A stretch of DNA of 43,614 bases from JAQUGA01 sp038210985 (GTDB taxonomy: Bacteria > Bacteroidota > Bacteroidia > Bacteroidales > WCHB1-69): assembly GCA_038210985.1 (NCBI GenBank), contig JBBQWB010000015.1, positions 1 to 43,614 on the forward strand. Direction: 5' to 3'. Positions 18,101 to 25,422 of the stretch are shown here, piece by piece. The notes below the pieces were generated by a model. That model did not search any database and had not been told where the DNA came from. It saw only the letters and a program-made list of their open reading frames with translations. Numbering within the stretch: the first letter of the stretch is position 1; each line of letters begins with the position of its first letter. Position numbers and translations under genes: made by a program.

Positions 18101-18186
18101 TCTTTTTGACTAAAAAGATTAAAAGAGATTAGCTGAAAGACAATAAAAAACAACAGAAATAAACTTTTATTAGCCTTTATCTTCAT
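15118..18186 (-). CDS. M1-family metallopeptidase with a barrel-like C-terminal half
   Basis: 1022 residues with a signal peptide (LFLLFFIVFQLISFNLFS). The N-terminal two thirds are an M1 gluzincin: substrate motif GGGMEYPM, zinc site HEVAHNW (H368, E369, H372) and third ligand E391 in WLDEGF, with exactly the HExxH-x18-E spacing. From about residue 640 the sequence changes to repeated amphipathic strands (GWNIYNKWMPGIALYSDP, SANVGYLIRP), ending in RIRFVLNLNSLNPF, the look of an outer-membrane barrel. The protease would then be tethered at the outer membrane. It overlaps the upstream gene by four bases and lpxH by 11. Aminopeptidase activity is likely, but its substrate is unknown. Confidence 0.88.
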   Translation of the reverse strand: MKIKANKSLFLLFFIVFQLISFNLFSQKEYFQQRVNYTIDVALNDTLQLLRGNIKIKYFNNSPDTLHFIYMHLWPNAYSNEKTAFCQQNSTFVSSDFYFSSQDQKGFITNLDFTVDSVSSTLIYDNQNPDIGKLVLNKPLLAGDSILIQTPFVVKIPDAFSRMGRVGQSYYISQWYPKPAVYDNRGWHAMPYLDLGEFYSEFGSFDVTITLPESYFVASTGVLQTQEEVERIEKRIQDTKLGLVNETTPILSNNLKTIRYYQDSIHDFAWFADKHFLIDKSFVKLPASETIVNTYTFYHHQTKKQWSKAFDYVNNSVWFYSDQIGLYPYQNCTAVEGLPGIGGGMEYPMITLIGPSGDDKTLERTIIHEVAHNWCYGILAFNEREHSWLDEGFTSFFENEYMKWRYPDLSFLTSFTNLSESKVPNIFGIHGLPQHYIQFIAIQYLQSRNINQRMTLSSEKMSPFNYVILSYYKPVLMLTQLKESIGAYAFKELMNDFYHDWKFKHPYPEDVKTVFESETNKNLSWFFDDLVKNNKLIDYKIRSLRKTKGEANKYNVLVKNKTGVDAPFSLDVLNENQQVVSKIWYDGFKGKKTFSVNLSDSAYKIILNHGYGTTELYQTDNSSRIKGIFKKSQLPKLHFFYRFSNPEYSPIFYTPVLGWNIYNKWMPGIALYSDPVVLRNLDYVLNPMYSFSMNELVGSANVGYLIRPRNTFISTIRLGVIAQHFNYDYAQKNNFWTKIAPEIVVDFSTKIAENRFHQLRLRNVFIKRGVYFVDPVINSNGNFTGEYSVKKEIDYFVSNISYSIQKYHKINPWHSVFDVQFNKDFLKASMEFSGEHFYRKKSSFEYRVFAGKCHQNNLQFIPNPNFQAQGISPSYIGGNDYLFDYPMLGRSEMTGVLSHQMTMTEGGFKMATPLGVSDWIISFNTFISIPRVPIVKIFADIATFANAKQVLDNKEIFIYEAGLEFQLIKNTFEIFVPLLISKDLKRVSELNGQKWSDRIRFVLNLNSLNPFNYKKTIHNIAI

Positions 18187-19346
18187 TTTTGAATCTCCTT
18201 ATAACACATTACTATTGAATCAAAATTACTTGAATGAGTAACAATTTTCCCCTCGGAATTAATTAGAAAAAAACAAGGAACCAACTTAACGTCATATATT
18301 TTAGCCGATTGACTTTCGAGCATTTTATCCTCATTAACGCTTATTGCCGAAGGCAACTTTTTTCGGGAAAACTGGATGGCATCTTCGCTATTTGGATTTA
18401 GCGAAACAGCCAATAACTCGATTTTATTATTTTTAGTAAACTTACTTACGTTTGAAAACTGGTCGATTGAAGCTTGGCTCATAAAACCCCAAAAGAAAAT
18501 CAATAAATTTTTTCCTTTAAAGCTCGATGTGGAAACCACGCCTTTATCCTCGGTAAAAAATGTCATGATTGGAGCTGGCATTCCTTGCATAAGCGAGGCT
18601 TTAGTTTTTTGAGCGGTTTCAATTTCGGATTTAATTTTTTCGTATTTTAAATTAAAGGCTTCCACATGAATATTCCCTTTTAGAGAAGAATTTAATCCTT
18701 TGTAAATCAATTTCAGCCATTCAAAATCCTGATAATTATCAAAAAACTTTTTATTGCCCAATGATTCGTAAAATGCCATGACCGAAATTAGCGAATTTGA
18801 GTGATTCTTGATTATATTTTCTAAAAATTGTCGGTGATTGGAAATTAGTGAATTATACGAACTGTCGATAGAGTTTTTAATATAATCACAATCCGCTTCA
18901 TACATTGAATTTGTAAGAACTTTTGAAAGCGAATTGGTAACTGCATAGCATTTTCGCAACTTACTATTCATTAATGTATATACATCATTTTCGGCAGAAC
19001 CTTTTACTTCAAAACTATCTATTCCTTTCAAAAAACTTCCTTTTACCATGATGTTATCGCCTCCTTTTGCAATAATATCAAGTTTTTTATTTTCACTAAA
19101 TTGAATAATATAAAAACTAACGGATGCCTGTTTTATTTTAATTTTAAATTTTCCATTGATAATTGAAGCTGAATCAATTAAATCAATCTCATTGGGTAAC
19201 ACTTCAAATACTCGAACTTTATTAGAAGAAAGCCCCATAACCTCCCCTTCGATGATAATTTCGTCTTTGCTAAAGCGACTACAAGAAATTAATATTGAAA
19301 TTAAAATCAAAAAAATCGAATAGTGTGATTTTATAGTTTGTTTCAT
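18183..19346 (-). CDS. DUF4369/TlpA-like thioredoxin-fold lipoprotein lacking the CxxC motif
   Basis: 387 residues. Lipoprotein signal (FLILISILISC), then a DUF4369-type beta domain (residues about 30-120: IIEGEVMGLSSNKVRVFEV), a helical linker, and a thioredoxin/AhpC-TSA fold from about 255. The fold is recognisable (PAPIMTFFTEDKGVVSTSSF, LLIFFWGF, cis-proline in KLVPCFFLINSEGKIV). The redox CxxC position reads SQAS (S290-S293), both cysteines replaced by serine, so thiol-disulphide exchange is not expected. First gene of the envelope operon, with a four-base overlap to the M1 peptidase. Likely a periplasmic scaffold or sensor derived from a TlpA reductase; that role is inferred. Confidence 0.85.
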   Translation of the reverse strand: MKQTIKSHYSIFLILISILISCSRFSKDEIIIEGEVMGLSSNKVRVFEVLPNEIDLIDSASIINGKFKIKIKQASVSFYIIQFSENKKLDIIAKGGDNIMVKGSFLKGIDSFEVKGSAENDVYTLMNSKLRKCYAVTNSLSKVLTNSMYEADCDYIKNSIDSSYNSLISNHRQFLENIIKNHSNSLISVMAFYESLGNKKFFDNYQDFEWLKLIYKGLNSSLKGNIHVEAFNLKYEKIKSEIETAQKTKASLMQGMPAPIMTFFTEDKGVVSTSSFKGKNLLIFFWGFMSQASIDQFSNVSKFTKNNKIELLAVSLNPNSEDAIQFSRKKLPSAISVNEDKMLESQSAKIYDVKLVPCFFLINSEGKIVTHSSNFDSIVMCYKEIQK

Positions 19347-19374
19347 TTAATTAGGATTTACAATCAACAAGTAG

Positions 19375-19382
19375 CAAAATTA
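19375..19382 (-). promoter_or_regulatory. Bacteroidota -7 element TAATTTTG for the envelope operon
   Basis: The minus strand reads TAATTTTG, 28 bases before the ATG at 19346. A TTTG lies about 15 bases upstream of it, closer than the usual 19-21. This is the only promoter-like element ahead of the six-gene minus-strand operon. Confidence 0.5.
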
Positions 19383-19476
19383 ATATAGATAGAAGAACAA
19401 AATGCATAAAATTGAAACAAAAAACGAACAAGCAGAGTTTAATAATATATTATTTAGTACATAACATTATTTTTTT

Positions 19477-19484
19477 TAATTTTG
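19477..19484 (+). promoter_or_regulatory. Bacteroidota promoter (TTTA, 20-base spacer, TAATTTTG) for the exopolysaccharide genes
   Basis: TAATTTTG at 19477-19484 fits the -7 consensus, and TTTA at 19453-19456 is a one-base variant of the -33 TTTG at 20-base spacing. A transcript start near 19491 would make the ATG at 19505, not any upstream codon, the translation start. Confidence 0.6.
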
Positions 19485-19504
19485 CAAGGATGAATTTGGA
19501 GAGC

Positions 19505-20287
19505 ATGAAAAAGAGACACAGAAAATTGAGTGAAATTCGTAAACAAATTATAATTCTATTTTTTATAGGTATTGTTGTCGGATTTAGTTCGTGTAAAATG
19601 CTAAATCCTACGCAAATGTTGCGTACTCCAAAAAACTTTCAATATTCTACTTTTAGCGATTCGCTGATTAAAAATTACTATATTATTTCTTTTAACGACG
19701 AGTTGACGTTTAGAATTTATACCCTAAATGGCGATAAACTTATTGAACAGAACACTACTTCTTCTCAAAATATTACAACAGGTCAAGTTTCGTATGTAGT
19801 TAATTATGAAGGCATGGTTAAACTCCCTATAATTCGTGAGACAAAATTAGGTGGCATGACCGAGAGAGAAGCTGAAAATTATTTAGAAAGTGTTTTTGCT
19901 GAATTTTTAAACCAGCCTTTTGTACAAATAAAAGTTACGAACAAACGTGTTATTATTTTCCCTGGAGGACAAGGAGGCAATGCGAGTGTTCTAAAACTAC
20001 AAAACAATCAAACTTCTTTGTTTGAAGCATTGGCATCGGTTGGAGGTATTAGCGATGGCAGGGCGGATAAAATTAAACTAATTCGAGGAGATTTAAAAAA
20101 CCCACAGATTTATTTAATCGATTTATCCACTTTAGAAGGAATTACAAAAGCAGATTTAACACTACAAGCAAACGATATAATTATTGTTGAACCTCGAGTA
20201 AAAATTCCTCAAAAAATAATATCCGAAATTTCTCCATATATATCGTTGATCACAACTGCTCTATTAATCTACGGAATTTTTAAATAA
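19505..20287 (+). CDS. Polysaccharide biosynthesis/export lipoprotein (Wza/SLBB family)
   Basis: Outer-membrane export component for capsule or exopolysaccharide. I choose the ATG at 19505 (MKKRHRKLSEIRKQ), preceded by GGAGAG and just downstream of the predicted transcript start. The frame stays open to 19412, but that upstream part is promoter sequence. The lipoprotein signal is LFFIGIVVGFSSC. A Poly_export domain follows (NYEGMVKLPIIRETKLGGMT), then an SLBB-like unit (NQTSLFEALASVGGISDGRA) and ANDIIIVEPR. A C-terminal hydrophobic segment (ISLITTALLIYGIF) is shorter than the Wza helix. It is followed three bases later by the Wzc-type gene. Confidence 0.92.
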   Translation: MKKRHRKLSEIRKQIIILFFIGIVVGFSSCKMLNPTQMLRTPKNFQYSTFSDSLIKNYYIISFNDELTFRIYTLNGDKLIEQNTTSSQNITTGQVSYVVNYEGMVKLPIIRETKLGGMTEREAENYLESVFAEFLNQPFVQIKVTNKRVIIFPGGQGGNASVLKLQNNQTSLFEALASVGGISDGRADKIKLIRGDLKNPQIYLIDLSTLEGITKADLTLQANDIIIVEPRVKIPQKIISEISPYISLITTALLIYGIFK

Positions 20288-20290
20288 CAC

Positions 20291-22726
20291 ATGGCACAAA
20301 AAAAGATACCAAAAATAAATGACGACTTTGATATTGGGCTGTTGCTCTATATTTTATCAAAAACATGGTATGTTGTTTTTATAAGTTTATTTCTATTTAT
20401 TTCTGGTGCATGGCTTTATTTAAGATACACACCAAATTTATACGAAGCAACAGCAGTTATTCAGATTGAAACAGAAGATCAACCCGATGTTTTTCAAGAC
20501 CAATCGAAACTTTATGGCAATTTTAATGAATTAGCCAGTAAAATAGACTTTATACGATCTACTGCTTTTTTAGAAATTGCTTTATCCAAATTACCTTTAG
20601 AAATATGCTACTATTATAAAGGAACCATTTTACAAAGCGAACTTTACAAAAGTTCTCCTTTTTCGGTTGAAGTAATTCACATTAGTCCCGAAATATATTC
20701 TCAACAAATCGATTTAGTGTTTAATTCCAATCAAGAATTAACTGCTCAATTTGACTACCATGGTGAATCAACCCGTTTAAATGCTAAAAAAGAAGATGGA
20801 AAGTATTATTTAATTTGCAAGTACTTCAACTTCATTATTACTGCAAATAGCGAAAATTCAATAATAAAGAACGAAACTTATTCGGTACAAATTAATGACA
20901 AAGACAAAACCTTAGCTGAATTTGCAGGAAAAATCAGTGCTTCCATTTTAAACGAAGCATCTAAAACAATTCAAATAAAATATCAAGATTATAATCCAAA
21001 CAAAGCTTCGGATGTTGTAAATAGCATTGCAAATGATTTTAAAGATTACGACAAAGTAAAAAAACAAGAAAATGCCGATCGAATAATTGCATACATCGAT
21101 GAGCAACTTTTGTTGCTCGAAGAAGAGCTATATAAATCTCAAAACGATATTCAAGCATTTAAAAAAGAAAACAATATTGAATTAACAGATGTAAGATCCT
21201 CTGTCATTATTCAGCAAAAAATTGAGGAAATAAACAGCGAATTAAGCAAGTTAACTTACGAGGAGTCGTTGTTGAATAAAATAAATCAGTCGGTTAAAGA
21301 AAACCAACAAATTGATATTTATTCATTTATGGCCGATATTATCGGCAGCAACTATCAAGGAGCATTGAGTGCTATTTTAACCAATTTGCAATCGTTGCTT
21401 ATGCAACGAGAACAACTTGCTTACAGCTACACTAAAAACAGTGGTCAAATAAAACAACTTGATTATCAAATTGATATTCAAAAGCGAATATTAATGGAAT
21501 CTATTTTGTCGTTTAAAGGCAATATAAGCATTAAACGCAAACAATTACAAAACCAACTTCAAGGCTTAACACAGGAATTATTATTACAAATGGATAATTC
21601 AAAAGCCTTGGATTTAAAAAAATATCAACGCATTTTAACCATTAACGAAACTTATTATAATCAGTTAATCGAAACAAAAACAAAATACTCCATTGCAAAA
21701 GTTAGTTATGTTTCGCAAAATGTGATTCTTGAAAAATCCAAAACTCCTGTCGTTCCAGTATCGCCAAAAAGAACTCAAATTTATATTTTTTCCTTAATTA
21801 TAGGTTTATTGATTGGAATTGGATATGTGGCTTATCGATACTTGTTTTATTCTAACATTGATACTGTTGCCGACATCCGAAAACACACCTCTGTTGCCTT
21901 TTTAGGAGCAGTTCCCGCAGTTAAACAACAAATGATGCATTCCATCCTTTTAATTGACAAAGAACCTAAATCCGTTCTGTCGGAAGCGATGAGAGGGCTT
22001 CGAACAAACATGCAGTTTATTTCAAACGACTCATCCAAAAAACTTATTTCAATTACTTCAACCATTCCGTCGGAAGGAAAAACATTTGTTGCCGTTAACT
22101 TGGCTGGTATTATTGCTTATTCTGGAAAAAAAGTAATAGTACTCGACTTAGATATGCGAAAACCAAAAATCCACAAAGCATTTTCTGAACCTAGCAATCC
22201 TTTTGCCAACAATAAAGGTATGAGTAACATTCTTTCGGGCATGGAAATTTATCAGGATTGTGTCAATATTAGTTCCTTGCCAAACTTGCATTTTATAACT
22301 GCCGGAACTATTCCGCCAAATCCTAGTGAATTAATTCTGTCGGATAACATGAAAAATCTACTTAATTTATTAAAAGAAGATTACGACTATATTGTGATGG
22401 ATAATCCACCTATTGGATTAGTTACGGATGCGATGCAAACCTTAAAAATTGCAGATTATCCAATTTATGTTTTCAAATCGGGTTATTCAAAACGCTTGTT
22501 TATTGCGAATTTAGAATATTTATGGGATGATTGTGATATAAAAAACATATCATTTGTGCTTAATGCCGTTGAAAACAATAAAAATAAATATGGCTATGGA
22601 AAGCGATATGGCGGATATTATTACGGAAGTAAATATGGCTATGGTTACAACTATGGCTATTACGAAGACAAGCCAAAAGAAGACGAGTCTAAATTTAAAA
22701 AAATAAAAAAATATTTAAATCTCTAA
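20291..22726 (+). CDS. Wzc-type polysaccharide copolymerase and tyrosine autokinase
   Basis: 811 residues. TM1 about 26-46, a large periplasmic coiled-coil Wzz domain (DRIIAYIDEQLLLLEEELYK, QLQNQLQGLTQELLL), TM2 about 497-518 after the proline-rich SKTPVVPVSPKRT, then a cytoplasmic BY-kinase domain. Walker A is STIPSEGKTF (about 590-600), Walker A' VLDLDMRKPK, and Walker B YDYIVMDNPP. The C-terminus (about 770-795) is a dense tyrosine/glycine cluster, the expected autophosphorylation tail. It controls chain length and export together with the Wza-type protein encoded immediately upstream. The unusually regular YG-rich tail is discussed in the findings. Confidence 0.93.
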   Translation: MAQKKIPKINDDFDIGLLLYILSKTWYVVFISLFLFISGAWLYLRYTPNLYEATAVIQIETEDQPDVFQDQSKLYGNFNELASKIDFIRSTAFLEIALSKLPLEICYYYKGTILQSELYKSSPFSVEVIHISPEIYSQQIDLVFNSNQELTAQFDYHGESTRLNAKKEDGKYYLICKYFNFIITANSENSIIKNETYSVQINDKDKTLAEFAGKISASILNEASKTIQIKYQDYNPNKASDVVNSIANDFKDYDKVKKQENADRIIAYIDEQLLLLEEELYKSQNDIQAFKKENNIELTDVRSSVIIQQKIEEINSELSKLTYEESLLNKINQSVKENQQIDIYSFMADIIGSNYQGALSAILTNLQSLLMQREQLAYSYTKNSGQIKQLDYQIDIQKRILMESILSFKGNISIKRKQLQNQLQGLTQELLLQMDNSKALDLKKYQRILTINETYYNQLIETKTKYSIAKVSYVSQNVILEKSKTPVVPVSPKRTQIYIFSLIIGLLIGIGYVAYRYLFYSNIDTVADIRKHTSVAFLGAVPAVKQQMMHSILLIDKEPKSVLSEAMRGLRTNMQFISNDSSKKLISITSTIPSEGKTFVAVNLAGIIAYSGKKVIVLDLDMRKPKIHKAFSEPSNPFANNKGMSNILSGMEIYQDCVNISSLPNLHFITAGTIPPNPSELILSDNMKNLLNLLKEDYDYIVMDNPPIGLVTDAMQTLKIADYPIYVFKSGYSKRLFIANLEYLWDDCDIKNISFVLNAVENNKNKYGYGKRYGGYYYGSKYGYGYNYGYYEDKPKEDESKFKKIKKYLNL

Positions 22727-22730
22727 TTGT

Positions 22731-23279
22731 ATGCAATTTTCCCCACTATATATCCCTGACGTAATAGAAATACAGCCAATTGTTTTTGAAGATAATCGAG
22801 GTCATTTTTTTGAATTTTATCATAAAGAACGTTTTAAGCAGGCAGGTATTGACGTGGATTTTGTTCAAGATAATCAATCGTCCTCCAGTAAAAATGTTTT
22901 ACGAGGATTACACTTTCAGGTTCCTCCTTTTGCTCAGGCAAAACTTGTACGTGTACTAAAAGGTTCGGTGTTAGATATTGTGGTTGATATTAGAGCAGAT
23001 TCAAAAACTTATGGCAAATACGTTGCGGTTGTTTTAGACGATAAGAAAAAAAACATGTTATTCATTCCGGAAGGCTTTGCTCATGGATTTATGACCATGG
23101 AAGACAATACCATATTTCAATACAAATGCTCAAACTATTATAACAAACAATCGGAGGATTGTATTCTGTGGAAAGATGTGGATTTGAATATTGATTGGAA
23201 AACAGACAATCCAATAATATCTGATAAAGATAAAATTGGAAAAAACTTTAACGATTTTATTAGTCCTTTTAATCTATAA
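22731..23279 (+). CDS. rfbC: dTDP-4-dehydrorhamnose 3,5-epimerase
   Basis: 182 residues, converting dTDP-4-dehydro-6-deoxyglucose to dTDP-4-dehydro-rhamnose. The cupin core shows the family motifs DNRGHFFEFY, VLRGLHFQVPP with the catalytic H61, VLDIVVDIRADS, and FIPEGFAHGFMTMED. Full length. RfbA, RfbB and RfbD are not in this window, so the dTDP-rhamnose pathway must be completed elsewhere. It lies four bases after the Wzc-type gene and two before the glycosyltransferase, so it probably serves the same polysaccharide. Confidence 0.94.
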   Translation: MQFSPLYIPDVIEIQPIVFEDNRGHFFEFYHKERFKQAGIDVDFVQDNQSSSSKNVLRGLHFQVPPFAQAKLVRVLKGSVLDIVVDIRADSKTYGKYVAVVLDDKKKNMLFIPEGFAHGFMTMEDNTIFQYKCSNYYNKQSEDCILWKDVDLNIDWKTDNPIISDKDKIGKNFNDFISPFNL

Positions 23280-23281
23280 AA

Positions 23282-24373
23282 ATGATTTTTGATATTAACA
23301 CCTTCTGGCTTGGTGCAATAATTACGTTTGTTATTTCCGTTCTTCTTTCGGGGGCAATAAATATTTTTATGCTACGCTATACTGGAAATTTATTTAGTAA
23401 AACCTTAGCCGATAACGTAGTGCGTTTTAACACTCAACGTAAACCAGCAATTGGTGGCGTTTCATTTTTTGCTTGTTTTTTATTTGGTATAATTGCATAC
23501 TTATTGTTTTTCCCGCATACTAGAAATTTAGGTGAATCCATTGAAATTGCAGCAATTATTGGCACTGTTACCATCGGGTTTATTTTAGGGTTATACGATG
23601 ATTTGCGAAATTCGCCTGTTTCAATAAAATTTATTACCCAATTTCTGATAGCTGGGATTTTAATTGCTTCAGGAATTTACATTGAGCTTTTTCAAAATAA
23701 TGTTTTAAATTACATACTTACTTTTATTTGGGTTATTGGAATTATGAATTCGGTAAACATGCTAGATAATATTGATGGAGTTACTACCATAACTTCTATT
23801 TCTATTATATCCACAGTACTTATAATTCTAGGTTTTAAACAACAATTTTACCATGCCGATTTTATAACCTTACTGTGTGTTTTAGGAGCTCTTATCGGTT
23901 TTTTGAAATTTAACTGGAATCCTTCAAAAATATATATGGGTGACGTTGGAAGTCAATTTTTAGGTGTTTTACTTGCTATTATTGGAATAAAATATTTTTG
24001 GAATTTTTACGACAGCGAAGACGCATTGGTTAACACAAAACAAATTATTGTAATTGCCATGGCTTTTATTTTACCAATTACCGACACTACCACCGTTTTT
24101 TACAAACGAATAATGAGAGGGCAATCGCCATTTGTTGGCGGACGCGACCACACCACACATCATCTTTCTTATATTGGACTTAGCATTCGACAAATTGGAT
24201 GGTTGTTTTTAGCAATTGGCAGCATGTCATCTATATTTATTATCATTATTTTAGAACTTATTGAAAAGTGGTCGTATTTATACTTTTTCTTGTTTTTATT
24301 GTATGTTATTGCTGTTTTTGTATCCCTTTTCTATATTGCAAACCTTCATAAAGATGAAGATTTAAAAAAATAA
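23282..24373 (+). CDS. WecA/MraY-family undecaprenyl-phosphate sugar-1-phosphate transferase
   Basis: 363 residues, about ten or eleven membrane helices. It carries the glycosyltransferase-4 family signatures GLYDDL (the DDxx metal/prenyl-phosphate site), NMLDNIDG, MGDVGSQFLG and GGRDHTTHHLSYIGLS, the last being the loop that distinguishes WecA-like enzymes from MraY. It should load the first sugar phosphate onto undecaprenyl phosphate to start the exopolysaccharide or O-antigen repeat. The specific sugar cannot be assigned. It is the committing step of the module begun by the genes at 19505 and 20291. Confidence 0.9.
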   Translation: MIFDINTFWLGAIITFVISVLLSGAINIFMLRYTGNLFSKTLADNVVRFNTQRKPAIGGVSFFACFLFGIIAYLLFFPHTRNLGESIEIAAIIGTVTIGFILGLYDDLRNSPVSIKFITQFLIAGILIASGIYIELFQNNVLNYILTFIWVIGIMNSVNMLDNIDGVTTITSISIISTVLIILGFKQQFYHADFITLLCVLGALIGFLKFNWNPSKIYMGDVGSQFLGVLLAIIGIKYFWNFYDSEDALVNTKQIIVIAMAFILPITDTTTVFYKRIMRGQSPFVGGRDHTTHHLSYIGLSIRQIGWLFLAIGSMSSIFIIIILELIEKWSYLYFFLFLLYVIAVFVSLFYIANLHKDEDLKK

Positions 24374-24375
24374 TT

Positions 24376-25383
24376 ATGACTCGTAAACGATTCTTTTTTA
24401 TCCTCTCAGGACTCATTATTCTATTGGCTTTCCCATTATGTTTTTTAGTTAGCAAATCGATGGAACAAAAAACATCAGAAGACCCAAAATACGGCACCGA
24501 AATGCAAACAAATTATCGTGTTTATTCGCCCATAATACCCGAAAATTTAAGTTTTGCTGGAGAATCTGTTCCCTTAGATGTGTATTATGTTTACGAAACT
24601 GTTGACCGAGAACTTTTGGTTAATACTTATTGGCAATCGAATTTAATTTTAATGATTAAGCGAGCGTATCGTTTTTTCCCGATTATTGAACCTATTTTGG
24701 CTCGCGAAAAAGTGCCAGATGATTTTAAATATTTAGCTTTAATTGAAAGTAGTTTTATGAATGTTGCTTCGCCTGCTGGAGCTGCTGGGTTTTGGCAGTT
24801 TTTAAAAGCCACAGGCGAACGTTTTGGATTAGAAGTTAATGCAGATGTGGACGAACGTTACGACCTCGAAAAATCGACCATTGCAGCTTGTAAATATTTA
24901 AAAATAATGCAAAAACAGTTTAACAGTTGGACTTGTGCCGCCGCCGCTTATAATATGGGCGAAACTGGATTAAAAAAACAAATGAATAGCCAAAAACAAG
25001 ATAATTACTGGGATTTATATCTTAACACCGAAACCTCTCGATATGTTTCAAGGATATTATCGCTCAAAATAATTATGGAAGCTCCAACAAAATACGGACT
25101 CTATTTGAGATATTCCGATTTATATCAACCAGTTCAAACTCGAAAAATTGAAGTGGACTCATCCATCGCTTCATTAATTGATTTTTCAATTTCTCAAAAA
25201 AGCAATTATAGAGTTTTAAAAGAATTTAACGCTTGGCTAAGATCCTCTTCCTTACCTAATAAAACAGGAAAAAAATACATTATTCAACTTCCCGAAACTG
25301 GTTTTTCGTCTCGTTCGAGGCAATTATCAGGATTAAGTTCTAAATTTGCAATCTATAAAGCAGACAGTATTAGTGCAAAATAA
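24376..25383 (+). CDS. SLT-fold lytic transglycosylase (MltD-like)
   Basis: 335 residues with an N-terminal membrane anchor or signal (FILSGLIILLAFPLCFLV). The SLT domain spans about 105-250: catalytic glutamate E124 in LALIESSFMN, then GAAGFWQF, AACKYLKIMQ, and AAAYNMGETGL. No LysM motifs follow, unlike Escherichia coli MltD, so it is a short family member. It begins two bases after the glycosyltransferase stop, which ties it to the polysaccharide module. Opening the peptidoglycan for export assembly is a reasonable but inferred role. Confidence 0.88.
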   Translation: MTRKRFFFILSGLIILLAFPLCFLVSKSMEQKTSEDPKYGTEMQTNYRVYSPIIPENLSFAGESVPLDVYYVYETVDRELLVNTYWQSNLILMIKRAYRFFPIIEPILAREKVPDDFKYLALIESSFMNVASPAGAAGFWQFLKATGERFGLEVNADVDERYDLEKSTIAACKYLKIMQKQFNSWTCAAAAYNMGETGLKKQMNSQKQDNYWDLYLNTETSRYVSRILSLKIIMEAPTKYGLYLRYSDLYQPVQTRKIEVDSSIASLIDFSISQKSNYRVLKEFNAWLRSSSLPNKTGKKYIIQLPETGFSSRSRQLSGLSSKFAIYKADSISAK

Positions 25384-25422
25384 AATTTCACTTCTGTTTG
25401 ATTAGAATTTAGACTATTTGTA

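Noticed and set aside
19412..19504. Upstream starts of the Wza-type gene (19412, 19490)
   Set aside because: A strong promoter match at 19477-19484 places the transcript start near 19491, and the ATG at 19505 gives a normal lipoprotein signal.
22731..23279. Complete dTDP-rhamnose operon
   Set aside because: Only rfbC is present; no rfbA, rfbB or rfbD frame lies in the neighbourhood.
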